From NCBI GenBank assembly GCA_910592205.1, contig CAJVPJ010000099.1, forward strand, positions 1-45,191: a stretch of DNA of 45,191 bases, given 5' to 3'. This DNA is from Paraglomus occultum (lineage: Eukaryota > Glomeromycota > Glomeromycetes > Paraglomerales > Paraglomeraceae). The position numbers and the translations under genes were made by a program. Shown here piece by piece: positions 23,894 through 35,066 of this stretch. Below the pieces are notes generated by a model. The model saw nothing but the letters and a program-made list of their open reading frames with translations, was not told the origin of the DNA and searched no databases. How positions within the stretch are numbered: position 1 is the first letter of the stretch; every line of letters starts with the position of its first letter.

Positions 23894-25925
23894 TCAATCG
23901 TATTCCACAAAATTAGTATGACCAGTCCCTTTTGCGTGTTCAGCAGCTTCCTTTTCGCCTGATTAGGAAAACAAGCATTAGACACATTATATACATTACG
24001 TTCTGTAATATAGCGTGAACCACACGTTAATCCTCTTTACCTTTGAGTCCTACTCCGCAATCTCTACATTTGATGGTAAACGTTGCCGTATAAGTATACT
24101 TGTGGAGCTGATATTCCAGTAATTGCGAAAGGGAGTTAATCGTTTATGTATGATCCAAATGTCACAGCAATGTCATGAACAATTGTGCCAAAAATTGCAG
24201 CAACAAATGTAATTACCATATTCATGGCCTTGGCAATGTTTTCTGCAGCTTTCCACATTGTCATGTCATTTACATCAAATACGGTCTGATCGAAATCCTG
24301 CACACTTCCATCCTCGAGGGGCGTCAGAACAATTGCATCGTAATCTGAGATGAATTTTTGTTATTACAGTGCTCTCGATGCATGCGTTAGTAAAGCAATT
24401 TGAGATACATACGTATTCCAGAGTATATTATATACACACAATCTTTAGATGCTACATTATTCTGCCCTATATATGCATAAATTCAGGCATTTAGAATAAC
24501 GATTCAATGTCATCAAGAACGCAAATCGCTCTCACCATATCTGTCGACTCGACCAGTCCCAACATCAATACTAAGAATCTCTAAAATAAAGAGAATAAAA
24601 TTAGAAACACAGAAACATAGAAACAGCGAGAAAAATATCCACTTTACAATGGTAAAATAATTTGCTGATACTTTACCAACATTGAAATGTTCCGAAAAGA
24701 TAGAGAGTTCTACAAGAGTATCAAATACGAGCATTAATCGACCACGCCAATTCCTGTTACAAATATCCCTGCCTCTTACCGATAGCTCCACCCCAAGTAT
24801 TCGGGCCTGAAATCCGGGTACAATACTCGTCATTCGACATGCCAAGAAACGCATCGTTATATGTCACTGGATCGCTTTGCACTTTCTTGACAATAACTTG
24901 AACAAACAGATGAAAAAATTTCAGGAAATCGAAACGTGTATGAGAAAAAATCAAAATCACACATAGTTCCCACCTTCCCCCCTCCTCTCTGTTAGAAAAC
25001 ACGCTTACTCTGTCGAAGTTTACCAACATCAATTGGTCGATCCAAGACGTAACTGTCGACCGCAAAAAATTATTACATGCTTTAATGACGTAAAAACAAA
25101 AAGATTGAAAAAGAGTTTTTTGTTGTTGTTGTTGTCGTCGTAATTTACCCTATTGAAAACGATTGGTATCGGACGATTTAGTAAACAATGACCACATGAC
25201 ACGCAGACAATTTGCGCAATCGAAACCACCCTTTTTCCCCCCCTCCAAATGTACATCTTACCAATTGCACGAAACAAACAAGAATTATCATCTTCCATTT
25301 CCTAAATAAAAAAAAAGTGTAATCAATCACTTGACTGATTCCTCTACGGTTTGCAGGACACCTCCGTTTCGATAAACACATACCCGCAACATTGCGTAAC
25401 CATTACGAGTTTGCACGGTTATTAAATCACCCTTGACTTTTGCTTCGGGCACAGATGTAGCTTGAAATACACGTGATGTTGTTTGAGCGGAAATATCCGG
25501 AAGCGGTTCGATTACGGTCGCTTCTACGACAGGAGTCAGAACCGGTTCGGGAGGAAGTTCTAATTTGTCGACTATGATTGTTTCGCCATTTCTTATTCCG
25601 GCAGATTCGAGACTAGATTCATCTGATGCTGTGGATATGCGTGGCGGATACCCGCATTTTACTAATTCAATCATGTGATCAAGTTAGATAAATGTAGGAT
25701 CAACAATACACGATATATATACCTTTTTGTTGCTATTGCTGCTTTTGTGTGTCTAATGTCTCACACATGCAAGTTGTGTACTTGTTTTCTCTACCTACAT
25801 TCCTGTTCACGCTGACTAATACCAAACTCGTTATGGATGACCTTCTTCAACTCTCCAACGGTTGACGTTTCATCAAGATTGTTTATCACTTGATTCTGAT
25901 CCCGATAGCGTACTCTCAGTCTCAT
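23894..25925 (-). CDS. OTU1: OTU1/YOD1-type ubiquitin thioesterase
   Basis: Eleven exons, translated from 25925: 25925-25799, 25661-25384, 25301-25255, 25052-25009, 24896-24780, 24709-24677, 24580-24536, 24466-24413, 24344-24217, 24107-24041, 23958-23894 (334 aa). OTU1 trims ubiquitin chains in p97/Cdc48-dependent ER-associated degradation. The order is the family's: a UBX-like N-terminus (MRLRVRYRDQNQ...GELKKVI, then CGYPP), the OTU domain with catalytic Cys143 in DDNSCLFRAIG, LRQIIVKKVQSDP, NTWGGAIELSIFSEHF, and His249 in YSGIHYDAIVL, and a C-terminal C2H2 finger (CRDCGVGLKGEKEAAEHAK, then GTGH). Every join is in phase and several exons are only 33-54 nt long. The start shares a 270-bp intergenic region with the divergent GST gene. 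Confidence 0.95.
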
Positions 25926-26195
25926 TTTTGCAAACAAGTACAGTTCATTGCGAGACGGAAAACCTAAATAGTGAATAAGTCTGAGAAGAAAAAAAAAACT
26001 ATAAACTGGCCCGAAATTTTTCCGTGCCAAGTTAAATAACTGACGACGATCAATTTCTCCGATTGGCTTAACGAGAATTTGATTTGATATTCCTAATCAG
26101 TATTAAGTTAGCAGATTATCGGCTAAGGCTAAAGTTTCCCAGCGTCATATCCTTATAAAAAGAACAAGCAATTTGACTCTTTGTACAGTCACAAC

Positions 26196-27326
26196 ATGTC
26201 TGCTACTCCCGATATCACTTTGTATACCTTTTCCACACCAAATGTACGTAATGTTTGAATTTTGGTCACGAATTACTGGACATTGGTACGTGATTGTAGT
26301 CTAACATAACGTTTTCAACTGTTGGTAGGGCCATAAAATCAGCATCACTTTAGAAGAATTAGAAATTCCTTACAAAGTACGCAAGGTCGCATTGTCATCG
26401 GGGGAACACAAACAAGAATGGTTCTTGAAAATCAATCCCAATGGCGCGTAAGTATCATACGGATGATATCTGTCGAGAAACACCACGAAAGAACTATGTG
26501 TTTACTTTTTTTATTATTAATTAGGATACCAGCCATAGTCGATCACTCGCGTGGTGACTTTAAAGTGTTTGAAAGCGGTGCTATCATGCTGTATCTATGC
26601 GAGCATTATGATCCGGAAGGTAAACTTTTACCCAAGGATCCTGATCTGCGTAGTGAGACTATTCAATGGGTAAGGCATTGTGGAATGTGATGAGCGTATT
26701 TGTATTGATCAACTGACATGTCTCTTTTTTTGTAGATTATGTTCCAAATCGGTGGTTTGGGTCCAATGCAACTTCAAGCATCTCATTTCCTAAAGTGGGC
26801 CCCAGAAGCATTTCAGTATAGCATTAGTCGATACGTTAAGGAAACTCGAAGATTGTATAGTGTAAGTTTCCCCCCTCCCCCCCCTCCTCCTTTGCTGACG
26901 TGGGATACATCAACGTTAGTTTGTTATTGACAATGTTTTAATTAAACAGGTGCTCGAAAACAGGTTAAAGGACAGAGAATTCCTTGTGGGAGATTCACTG
27001 ACACTTGCTGATATTATTAATTTTACGTGGGCTTACAGTGCAATCTCCATCAACCTCAATCTTGGTAAGTACAATGTCTTTTTAATGTGGGCAACACGAG
27101 ATACCGTATATCGTGTGGCTATTAGTATCGCTGAACATTTTCACCCACATCGGTCTCCATTCTAGACGAATATCCTAATGTCAAGAATTGGGTAGCTCGC
27201 ATAGAAGCGAGACCAGCCGTGCAAAAAGGACTTGATGTGCCTGACCAGAACTCAATAAGGGAGTTGAGAGATGGTAGGGCTGAGCTATTGCCAGTTGTTA
27301 AAGAGAGATCTGCTTTGCTGCTATAA
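26196..27326 (+). CDS. Glutathione S-transferase (Ure2/Nu-like)
   Basis: Exons: 26196-26243, 26329-26447, 26525-26669, 26736-26861, 26950-27064, 27166-27326 (237 aa). The thioredoxin-like N-domain reads TLYTFSTPNGHKISITLEEL, then NPNGAIPAIVDH and the glutathione-binding FESGAIMLYLCEHY. The helical C-domain follows with LKDREFLVGDSLTLADI and YPNVKNWVARIEARPAVQKG. Length and the TPNGHK and NPNGAIPA signatures point to the Ure2p/YghU-like group, in which an Asn or Thr near the N-terminus contacts glutathione rather than a Tyr or Ser. Expected role: conjugation or disulfide-bond reductase activity in the cytosol. A nitrogen-regulatory role like yeast Ure2p cannot be inferred, since there is no Asn/Gln-rich prion region. 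All six exons join in phase with good GT-AG borders. Confidence 0.93.
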
Positions 27327-27707
27327 GACTGTAACATTGTTGAGACGATATCTTTTTGAATTCTCGAGATTCGGCCTTTATTATTTATGTAGTCTCTGTC
27401 ATTGATGAATCATATGAATTGTAAATTTTAGCGGGTTTATATTGACAATACTAGTATGATGGCTAATTATTCTCACGTGATACGAGTGATTTCAACACAT
27501 GATGTTACATTTTATGGCGCTAAAGACATCTGGCGTACAATCGACGAAACGAGCATTTACAGAGTCCAGTATTGACCACTGCGCATATACTTGCTTGCTT
27601 GCTTAATAACCTCCTTATTCACAATACGTTATGCGTTTATTCGTTATTTGAAGTCTTGTATTAATACCGCACCATCTGTTCCATCTCAACGCCGTCATCC
27701 TCATACC
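27327..27707. other. Convergent 3' spacer GST / Smr gene
   Basis: 381 bp between two stop codons on opposite strands. It should hold both 3' UTRs. No other structure is visible. Confidence 0.5.
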
Positions 27708-30190
27708 TCATCGGAAATTAACAGCAATCATTCCTCCATAACGCTTATCGATAGAACATTCACAATATTCATATTCATGCTCATCGAGCCAAGATTTGAC
27801 CGCAGGACCTATCTTGGGTCTATCTTGAGAATGATGCCCTGTACCAGTAACTATGTAGATAACGCTCCCATTGTAATTCTCTTTCTTGAGAGTATCGATA
27901 GATTCCTGGTGGGAACGAGAGTGTGAGAAAGGAAAACGTACAAGTGAACGCGTCAATTGCACGGTTTGAGAAATGACTCACCTTGAGGTAAGAAATTGCC
28001 TCGTCCACATGCTGGCCATGTAAATCTATAAATGGTTCTTTGCCATAGTAACTACTGTTACGCGCTTCGAATATTTTCCGAGATGCCTAAATGGTGGCCC
28101 AAGGTAATTGTCGCACAAACTGGTAAGGCGAAAGATATGTGTAGTCCAAAACGGTGTATCAAATCACAAACATTACCTCGCGATGTAGTTCCCGCATTAA
28201 CTCGTTATACTTTTGTGCTTCAAGCGAATATTTCTTTGCCAAATCTCCTCGATTCGCCTTGTAAGCCTTTGTGGCGGCTTCGTATAACTAGGCAAACAAG
28301 TATTTCGTATCGATTAAACAAAACCAAATAACAGCACGAACCAATGCAATGTTCTATTATGTCAGCCCAAGTCAATATTGTATTGTATTGTATTCCCTCT
28401 CCCCCTTTCCCGCCCCCAAACTTACAACATTCCTCTGCTTCCCCGCCTGTATAGCTTGCTCCCGATACTTTTTATACTCCTTACTCAATGCATTCCCAGC
28501 AACCAGCCACGGAATGTTATCTAGTGGTTTCACTACAAATTTCTTTCTTTCTTTCCTGTTCTTCCCTGTTATTGACGTTTTGTTATTATTCACCGTGTCC
28601 TTTGATACAAAGTCCGGTGGCCTAGGGTATGTCTTCTTTAGTATTGCAGAAACAGCATCGGCGTCGTTGTTGTAAAAGCGTAAATATGAAGATATCGTCT
28701 TCTCATCAATCCAAGGAAACGCTTCCACCAGACTGCCATGCTTTGCAATAAGAGCAAAATTAGATGAACTGTTGGCCTTGGAGGCTGTGGGAGAAGGGGG
28801 GCGTACGAATATAGCACGAGAGGGCGAGTCTGGAATCCGTGACGAGGTAGCGTCCAACACGGTACTGTTGTTTTTCTGCGTAGGCGTCAAGTTGAGTTGA
28901 TCGAGAGACGGAAACAGCTCATTATCTGATGCGTCCAGGGTGGTGGTTACCGGTCCGGCTGTGGTGGTATTTTGTAGCACATTCTGAATCTGTGATGTGT
29001 TGACAGTGTGGAGAAACAGGCAACTGTCGCCTGCAATACAATTGCCACGGACCCTTTAGGTGCAATGGTTAAGAAGACGAATAACAAGTATTCACACATT
29101 AAACACGACGATTTTGCTCATTCAGAACGTGATACTTTGTCATTAGTTTTCTGTTTATAACTGGCCCTTACCAAAACTTGCATACGCGGTTGTCAAGATC
29201 ATGGGAATACCAACAGTCTTTTCGAAAACAGCTGCCTTCTAAAAAATAACGGCATATCTGAGGTTTGACACGTGATGGTTGCTGTTGCTGCTGTTGTTGT
29301 TGCTGTTGCTGCTGCTGCTGCTGCTGCTGGCGCTTTTCTTTGCGATTCAAAAGTACAACAATAGTATTTTCCAGATTGTAATTCTCTTGTTCAAAAGTTT
29401 TCAGCAGTTCCTCATACTCAACATCCGAGAATACCTGCATTAATAGCATCATAGGTGTTCTATCATCACATAATAGATTCTCTTCATCTTCAAGTGTTTG
29501 CTCAATCCATTGGTCATCTGGTATGAAATCCTCGTCACTATAATCTCCTTGTTTCTCTTGTTCGGCTTTGCTGTCGTCGTCCTGATAATTTATGGTTGTC
29601 GCCGCATTGGGGACAAAGTCCTTTGCAAATGGGTTAAACTGGAATGTAGTCGTTGATGTCGCTGAGGTTGTCGCTGAGGTTGTCGCTGATGTGAGCGTTG
29701 ATGTGGTAGTCGTTGACGTTGTCGTCGACTTTGAACTTGACGTAGCAGTGTCTGTAGACGTGCCATGGTCAGGATCACGATAATTAGTTAATATTTCCTG
29801 AACTGCACGCTCAATTGCTGCTTCTGACTAGCACAACTAACGCAATATTGGGAGAATCAAATATTGTGATAGTTAAAAACATAATTGTTTGCATGTAAGC
29901 GATATGATCTTAAGAATATTAATCTAATCACATGCTGTCACTATTTAAAAATAAAGCAAGTTTCATTTGCTTACCGAGAGTGCACGGCTGTTACTATCAC
30001 GGAAAGCGGCACATAATATATCTGTCTTTTCTTCATCAGATATTTCTTTATCACCAAGAAAACCTGCATAATATTCGATGATCGTATCATCAAGGTCAAG
30101 AGATAGTGTCTCACGCAGATAATGTCCAAGCCAAGAATCCATTAGAGCTTCTTCGAACTGATCGGATACAGCTTTAATCGTAACTGTCAT
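27708..30190 (-). CDS. CUE-like, double CCCH finger, DUF1771 and Smr domain protein
   Basis: Exons from 30190: 30190-29975, 29827-29172, 29053-28426, 28287-28177, 28086-27982, 27905-27708 (637 aa). Domains in order: an all-helical N-terminus; a Thr/Ser-rich linker; a CUE-like segment around 198-237 (LMQVFSDVEYEELLKTFEQE); a run of 17 Gln (239-255); two CCCH zinc fingers (Cys264, Cys272, Cys277, His281 and Cys288, Cys296, Cys302, His306; the second finger is split by an intron); DUF1771 (AKKYSLEAQKYNELM); and the Smr domain with DLHG (558-561) and GTGHHS (593-598). Smr domains with these motifs can be nucleases, as in the Cue2/NONU-1 no-go decay factors, while CCCH fingers bind RNA, so a role in mRNA surveillance or turnover is plausible but inferred. 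All joins keep phase. Confidence 0.9.
29280..29331 (-). repeat. CAG/CAA repeat encoding polyglutamine
   Basis: A run of 17 Gln codons, a mix of CAG and CAA on the minus strand, between the CUE-like segment and the first CCCH finger of the Smr-domain gene. Such tracts vary in length between strains. Confidence 0.9.
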
Positions 30191-30265
30191 GTGACATTCT
30201 GTACAACATAAATTAGTATGCCCACAAAACAATTTCAAAATCCTCGAATTTTAATCTCTAGAATA
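30191..30265. promoter_or_regulatory. 75-bp divergent promoter, Smr gene / PPIL3
   Basis: The two start codons (30190 on minus, 30266 on plus) are only 75 bp apart, so 5' UTRs and promoter elements must overlap or be very short. No TATA box stands out on either strand. Confidence 0.55.
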
Positions 30266-31333
30266 ATGGTAACTATGATTGGCAGATTGTCCTATTTTCG
30301 ACGGGCATTAGACTTTGTTCATTGCCTCTTACAATTTATTAAACCCACAGTCTGTAACATTACACACCGATCTTGGTGATCTCAAAATAGAAGTATTTTG
30401 CGAAGCTGTTCCAAAGACGGCCGAGGTAGTTTGCCGGGTCATGCAGTAATCATTATACAGTTTTAAGGAATGCAAACATACTAACCTTGTTTGACAGAAT
30501 TTTCTTGCACTATGTGCCAGTGGATATTACGATAATAATCTATTTCATAGGTATGTGTTATTGGCAATTGCATTCTGATAGGTTTGGCTTGTATTTAGCG
30601 TGTTCACATAACGCGTATGTTTCAACTCAAACGTCAGAAACATAAAAGGCTTTATAGTCCAGGTACGTTATCGCATTCTCTTAACAAATCATTGTTTTAT
30701 TTCTTCAGCGGCAAAACGTGTTAATCGACGATTGGTATACATGAATATTTCCTAGACGGGGGATCCCACAGGAACAGGGAGAGGCGGAAACTCTATTTGG
30801 GGAAGGAGATTTCCCGATGAGATCAAGTCATCTCTTAAGGTTGGCAGTGAGTTATGGATGGCGATGGGTGCGATTAGAGTTGGATTAAAGGATTGCAATC
30901 GTATAGGTTGTTTATCAATTTAATTGTCGTCCAGTAATGTGGATTTTAGTGCGATTAATTTATGTTGAGCAAAACAATTTCATCCTTTTTCCAGCACAAC
31001 GTTAGAGGGATAGTATCCATGGCTAATAGCGGTCCCGATACAAACGGGTCGCAGTTCTTTATAACTTATGCCAAGTTGCCTCATTTAGATACCAAATATA
31101 CGGTTTTTGGAAAGTAAGTAATACCTAGTATGAATCGTTAATGGTTGTGGACGTGTAAACATATTGCTGACAATAGTTAATAAATTTACTACAGAGTGAT
31201 AGATGGCGCTGATTCGACGTTGGACGCGATCGAAAAAGTCCCTGTAGACGAAAAAAACCGTCCAATACAAGAAATACGAATAAAATCAGTGACAATACAT
31301 GCAAACCCACTAGCTGAAAAAGACGATGTATAG
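30266..31333 (+). CDS. PPIL3-type cyclophilin (peptidyl-prolyl isomerase)
   Basis: Exons: 30266-30268, 30351-30425, 30498-30550, 30638-30662, 30756-30839, 30995-31113, 31195-31333 (165 aa). Cyclophilins isomerise X-Pro bonds; PPIL3 orthologues associate with the spliceosome. The sequence follows PPIL3 closely: [103 protein letters not shown]. The catalytic Arg (FHR) and the QFF motif are present. The Trp that binds cyclosporin in CypA is His here (PHLD), as in other PPIL3 proteins. The coding part of exon 1 is just the ATG, followed at once by GTAACT; exon 4 is 25 nt. All phases agree, and 165 aa is close to the usual family length. Confidence 0.93.
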
Positions 31334-32713
31334 GGGCGACTTAAGAGGTTTGTGTTCTCGATAATGCTTTTCTGTGGACGAGTAGCAATGTCACAATCAG
31401 TGGAGCACATTAGAACGACTTTGTAATATTTCATTTATTAATATATTTTTAGAATAAAGTCGCCGGTGGTGATGTGGACCAATATATCACGTTGGAAAAA
31501 AATAATTTCTCGATCATGCTGTATGAACTTTGCTTACTTGCCGTTGGGTGGGTGCTTTTAGGCATTCTGTCTTAATACCATATATCACTACAACAATAAA
31601 CACGGGACATGTAACAAACTTGGTTTCCATCCTCCAGTCATATGTAATGAGGGTAACACGTAGTAATTATTAATGTCAGAAACAACGTGCGAAAATGTAT
31701 AACATTGATCTTGGATGTTGCTACTGCTGCAGGCACCAGTTATTTGCAACCATCTGTCACTTAGAAAGGCCGAATTTAACATTACCTCTAACAGTTACAA
31801 CAATAATTGTTAATCGTAGGTATATGATTTTGAATCTGAGTCTATTTATTTACTTTTATAACAATAATGCATGATTCATGAGCTCGAGAGCAGGCCCTGT
31901 CCCATTGCATCAAATAACCTAGTCATGAACTAATTGTAATTTCAAATATATACAATCATGAATCAAATACTTTCTATAAGGCGCAGCAACAACATGTTCT
32001 GCAAACATCCAAGTCGTTCCACATTCCCTTTACATAAAATTTGACAAATGAACTAGAACGTATGAATATTTCCCCACTTCTATTAATCAATGAAAAGAAT
32101 GAGCGGGTAAAAAAGACAGATGCGGTAATTTTTAGACAATATAATCAGTAGAAACAGCATATAAATGGAATATTTCATCACCTTGACAATATGTTGTTTG
32201 TTGTGTCCTCCAGTAGAATTTCTAAAACCAACCGCTCGCCCAAGTTATATGGCTCAGTTGTTAATACAACTATGTCTTATGCGGCTAGACCATGTACACA
32301 GCATATAGCCTATGCACGTCAATATAGTAATAATTCAAGGGATGTCTATGTAAGAAGTGAAACTGACAGAAACATCAACTATTAGATTGTAAGTTAGTCT
32401 GTTTAATAAAACTTGCAAGTCTAATTCAGCGTTGAACAGACTTCACAGTAATAATAAAATATCTCGAATCATTAAATGGATCGGAAATTAGGTAAGTGGC
32501 TAATAGTTAATAATGAAAAAGTGGACAAGTAAAGGATTTTCCCATCAAAAATGACAAGACCCATACGTAACCGGCAGCCAAGCAATTTAATGTATAAGGA
32601 AAACTAAGACATTGAGGAGAATGAATCGTATGAACTCTGTACTTGATTTGCTGCAGTCCAACTTCCCACGTCCTTCCTGTAAGAATGCTTCGGGTCAACA
32701 ATGCGTAACATTA
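31334..32713. other. Convergent spacer PPIL3 / zinc-ribbon kinase
   Basis: 1.4 kb between two 3' ends. Short open frames have no motifs. I see no RNA gene or repeat here. Confidence 0.5.
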
Positions 32714-34065
32714 TTATAGCAACTCGGGCACTGTCCGGACAAATTCACCGGTTATTATAATTCCGCTAGTGTATCTCTCATGGTAAAATCTTTCATCTGG
32801 ACCCGGTCCTCTTTTAATTCTTAAATCCTCTGCCGATTCGAATTGCTCAAAGACCGTATCGTTAAAAGTAAGCAAAGTCTTGTCATTCATCTCTATGAAT
32901 GCTAATAATGTATACAATACTTCTTCAGCTGTCGGTCTATCTTCGGGATTAGCTTTCCAGCAGTGTCGCATCAGATTCACATAGCAATCCGGGGTGCCAT
33001 CTACGGGTTCAGGTCTCAAATTATCTTTAATAATTCTCTGCTTAAAGGCTGATAAATCATCATCTTTGTATTCGAAAAAGGCTGGTTTTCCCGAAGAAAA
33101 TTCCCACATGACTATACCAAAAGCATAAATGTCAGATGCTGTTGACTTTGGTTGACCTAGGAGTACTTCTGGTGCCATATACGGGACAACTCCAGTAACT
33201 GTATCATCTTTATCATTGGCGGGACCGGATAAGCCTAAATCAGAAATGCACAGTTCATAGTTCTGATAGTTATCGTGAGTCCACAGCACATTTCCGCTGT
33301 GAAAATCTTTATGGATAAAGCCTGCTCTATGAATAGTTTGTAAATCTCTCATCAATGTAGACAGCTGTTCTATTCTTTCGCTCCATGTAAGCTCTGCAGG
33401 ATTCTTTATCAAAAGTTGTTTCAAGTCACCGCCTGACATGTATCGCATCACCAATATTATACGACTCGTTTCGGGGTTCACTGAAATTCCATATAATCGA
33501 TTGTCACGTAAAAATCTGTATTCACACTTTAGATAAGCTTTGACCTGTTTCGAAATATTGAGATTAATAAAACGTAATACTGATGTTTGTCGTTTAAAGA
33601 GAAAAGTTTTATACTCGCCTCCTTTAAATACTCGTCCGAAAGTGTTGTGGAATTTTTCTGCTCTTTTAGAGCAACTTCCATAGCTCCTCTACGCTTGAAA
33701 TGTCTTGTGGAGTTATCATCGTCCTCTGTTACACATTCCCAGCATCCTTGTTTCCAAGAAGCTTTATAGACTTTGGCAAAACCCCCGTCGGCTACGTGCT
33801 CGACATTTGCGAAATTGTCGAATGGAATCCATTCAATAAACTGATGAACTTGGTCGGCATCTTTTTGTGAACCGAGAATAAATGCATCGATATTGGGTCT
33901 CTCAGTTGTCCAAGTAGTCGCTGCGGTCTCAGCAATTTCCGTAAAACAGTGTTGGCATAGATAATATCTGTTTTGCATATCAGCTTTACATTTGGAGCAG
34001 CGGTAGGCCTGTTCCCCATTATCATTTTCTTCAGTTACGATTCTAAAATCAATGTCCGGAATCAT
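32714..34065 (-). CDS. Zinc-ribbon TKL-like protein kinase C
   Basis: Exons: 34065-33615 and 33579-32714 (438 aa). The N-terminus carries CSKC...CQHC (Cys23, 26, 37, 40), a likely zinc ribbon, then NIDAFILGSQ and FIEWIPFDNF, a layout typical of the large kinase families of Glomeromycotina. The kinase domain has DGGFAKVYKASW, VALK with Lys134, LVMRYMSGGDLKQLL, FIHKDFHSGNVLW (HKD 240-242), DLG (264-266) instead of DFG, VPYMAPEVL, and SDIYAFGVIMWEFSSGKPAF-like text (here AFGIVMWEFSSG). Lys, Asp, Asn and the metal-binding Asp are all present, so it is probably active; DLG is a tolerated variant. The two open frames are offset, and the only in-phase GT-AG solution is an intron of 35 nt (33580-33614), unusually short for this window, so that junction needs transcript support. 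Confidence 0.9.
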
Positions 34066-35066
34066 AATCAGGAGACAGTGAGATAGTTAGTATACTGGTT
34101 AGTTAATCCACCTTGGGTGCGATTAAACTAGATTAAGCGAAGTCATTTTACATTCCCTTGGCGATCTTAATCGATGTGATATAGTGGCGACACAGAGTAT
34201 TTCGGGGGAGGGTCTGTACTACAAGCCTGTCCTACCAAAACCGTATTGACGCGTTTAATTGACTTTGTGATAGAATGTGTTCGCAGTCACAAACTAGTCT
34301 CTTGCCAACATTTAAATTTTCACTATCAATAGTTAGCAAATCTAATTTGTAATTAAATAAAAGGCCTGTGAGCAAATCTGATTTATATTAATATATTAAT
34401 TAAATAAAAGGTCTGTTCGTATTATTTTTAACTTACCCATTTCGACTCTGGCTTTTTCTTTTTTAAAATTAAAAAATATGTAATGTACTGAGGGTAATTT
34501 TCAGATTGCGACAGTTTAGAAAGTTTCCAAAGAAAGCAAATCATACTGCTTTGCATTGTCTTTTAATTATAAATGTTTGTCAATTTTCTCAGGATGTCTC
34601 GTGTTAAATAGTTTGCTAAACTTAGAATTCAATCTGTGCGGTCAAACCGCTTGAACTGTTGTAGGACCAGGGGGGAAAAAGAACGTTCGTTGTAATATGA
34701 TGAATTTACAACCAATTTCATACGCCGATTAGAATGCTTAAACACGTGCTAATAATAAATGAAGAACTCCCACCTAATGCTAATAGTTTCTTTTCGCGGT
34801 CACACAAATATTGTTGGCGGGTATTATTATTGGTTCAAAGTGTAGGACAAATTTGATAATCTGACCCCCTGAATACTTTTTACATAGGCATGAAAAAAAC
34901 AGTGCCTCAACACAATACCAATAAAGTATTTAATGCGGACGATCAGAATTGCGTTATCCGCATTTATTTAGATTATGCATTGTTGTATCCATAATTGGAA
35001 ACGTCATAAACTGAATTGGACAGGTAGCGAGATTTGACATGTACTTTTGCTCTTTCTATGACAGAC
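34066..35066. other. Spacer upstream of kinase C, downstream of WDR6
   Basis: 1 kb. It holds the kinase C promoter and the WDR6 3' UTR. A short direct repeat is visible: AATTAAATAAAAGG(C/T)CTGT occurs at about 34352-34370 and 34398-34416. Nothing else is evident. Confidence 0.5.

Noticed and set aside
25062-25140. Alternative OTU1 exon reading LRSTVTSWIDQLM
   Set aside because: Out of phase with the next exon. The other frame gives YVLDRPIDVGKLRQIIVKK, which matches the family and fits both junctions.
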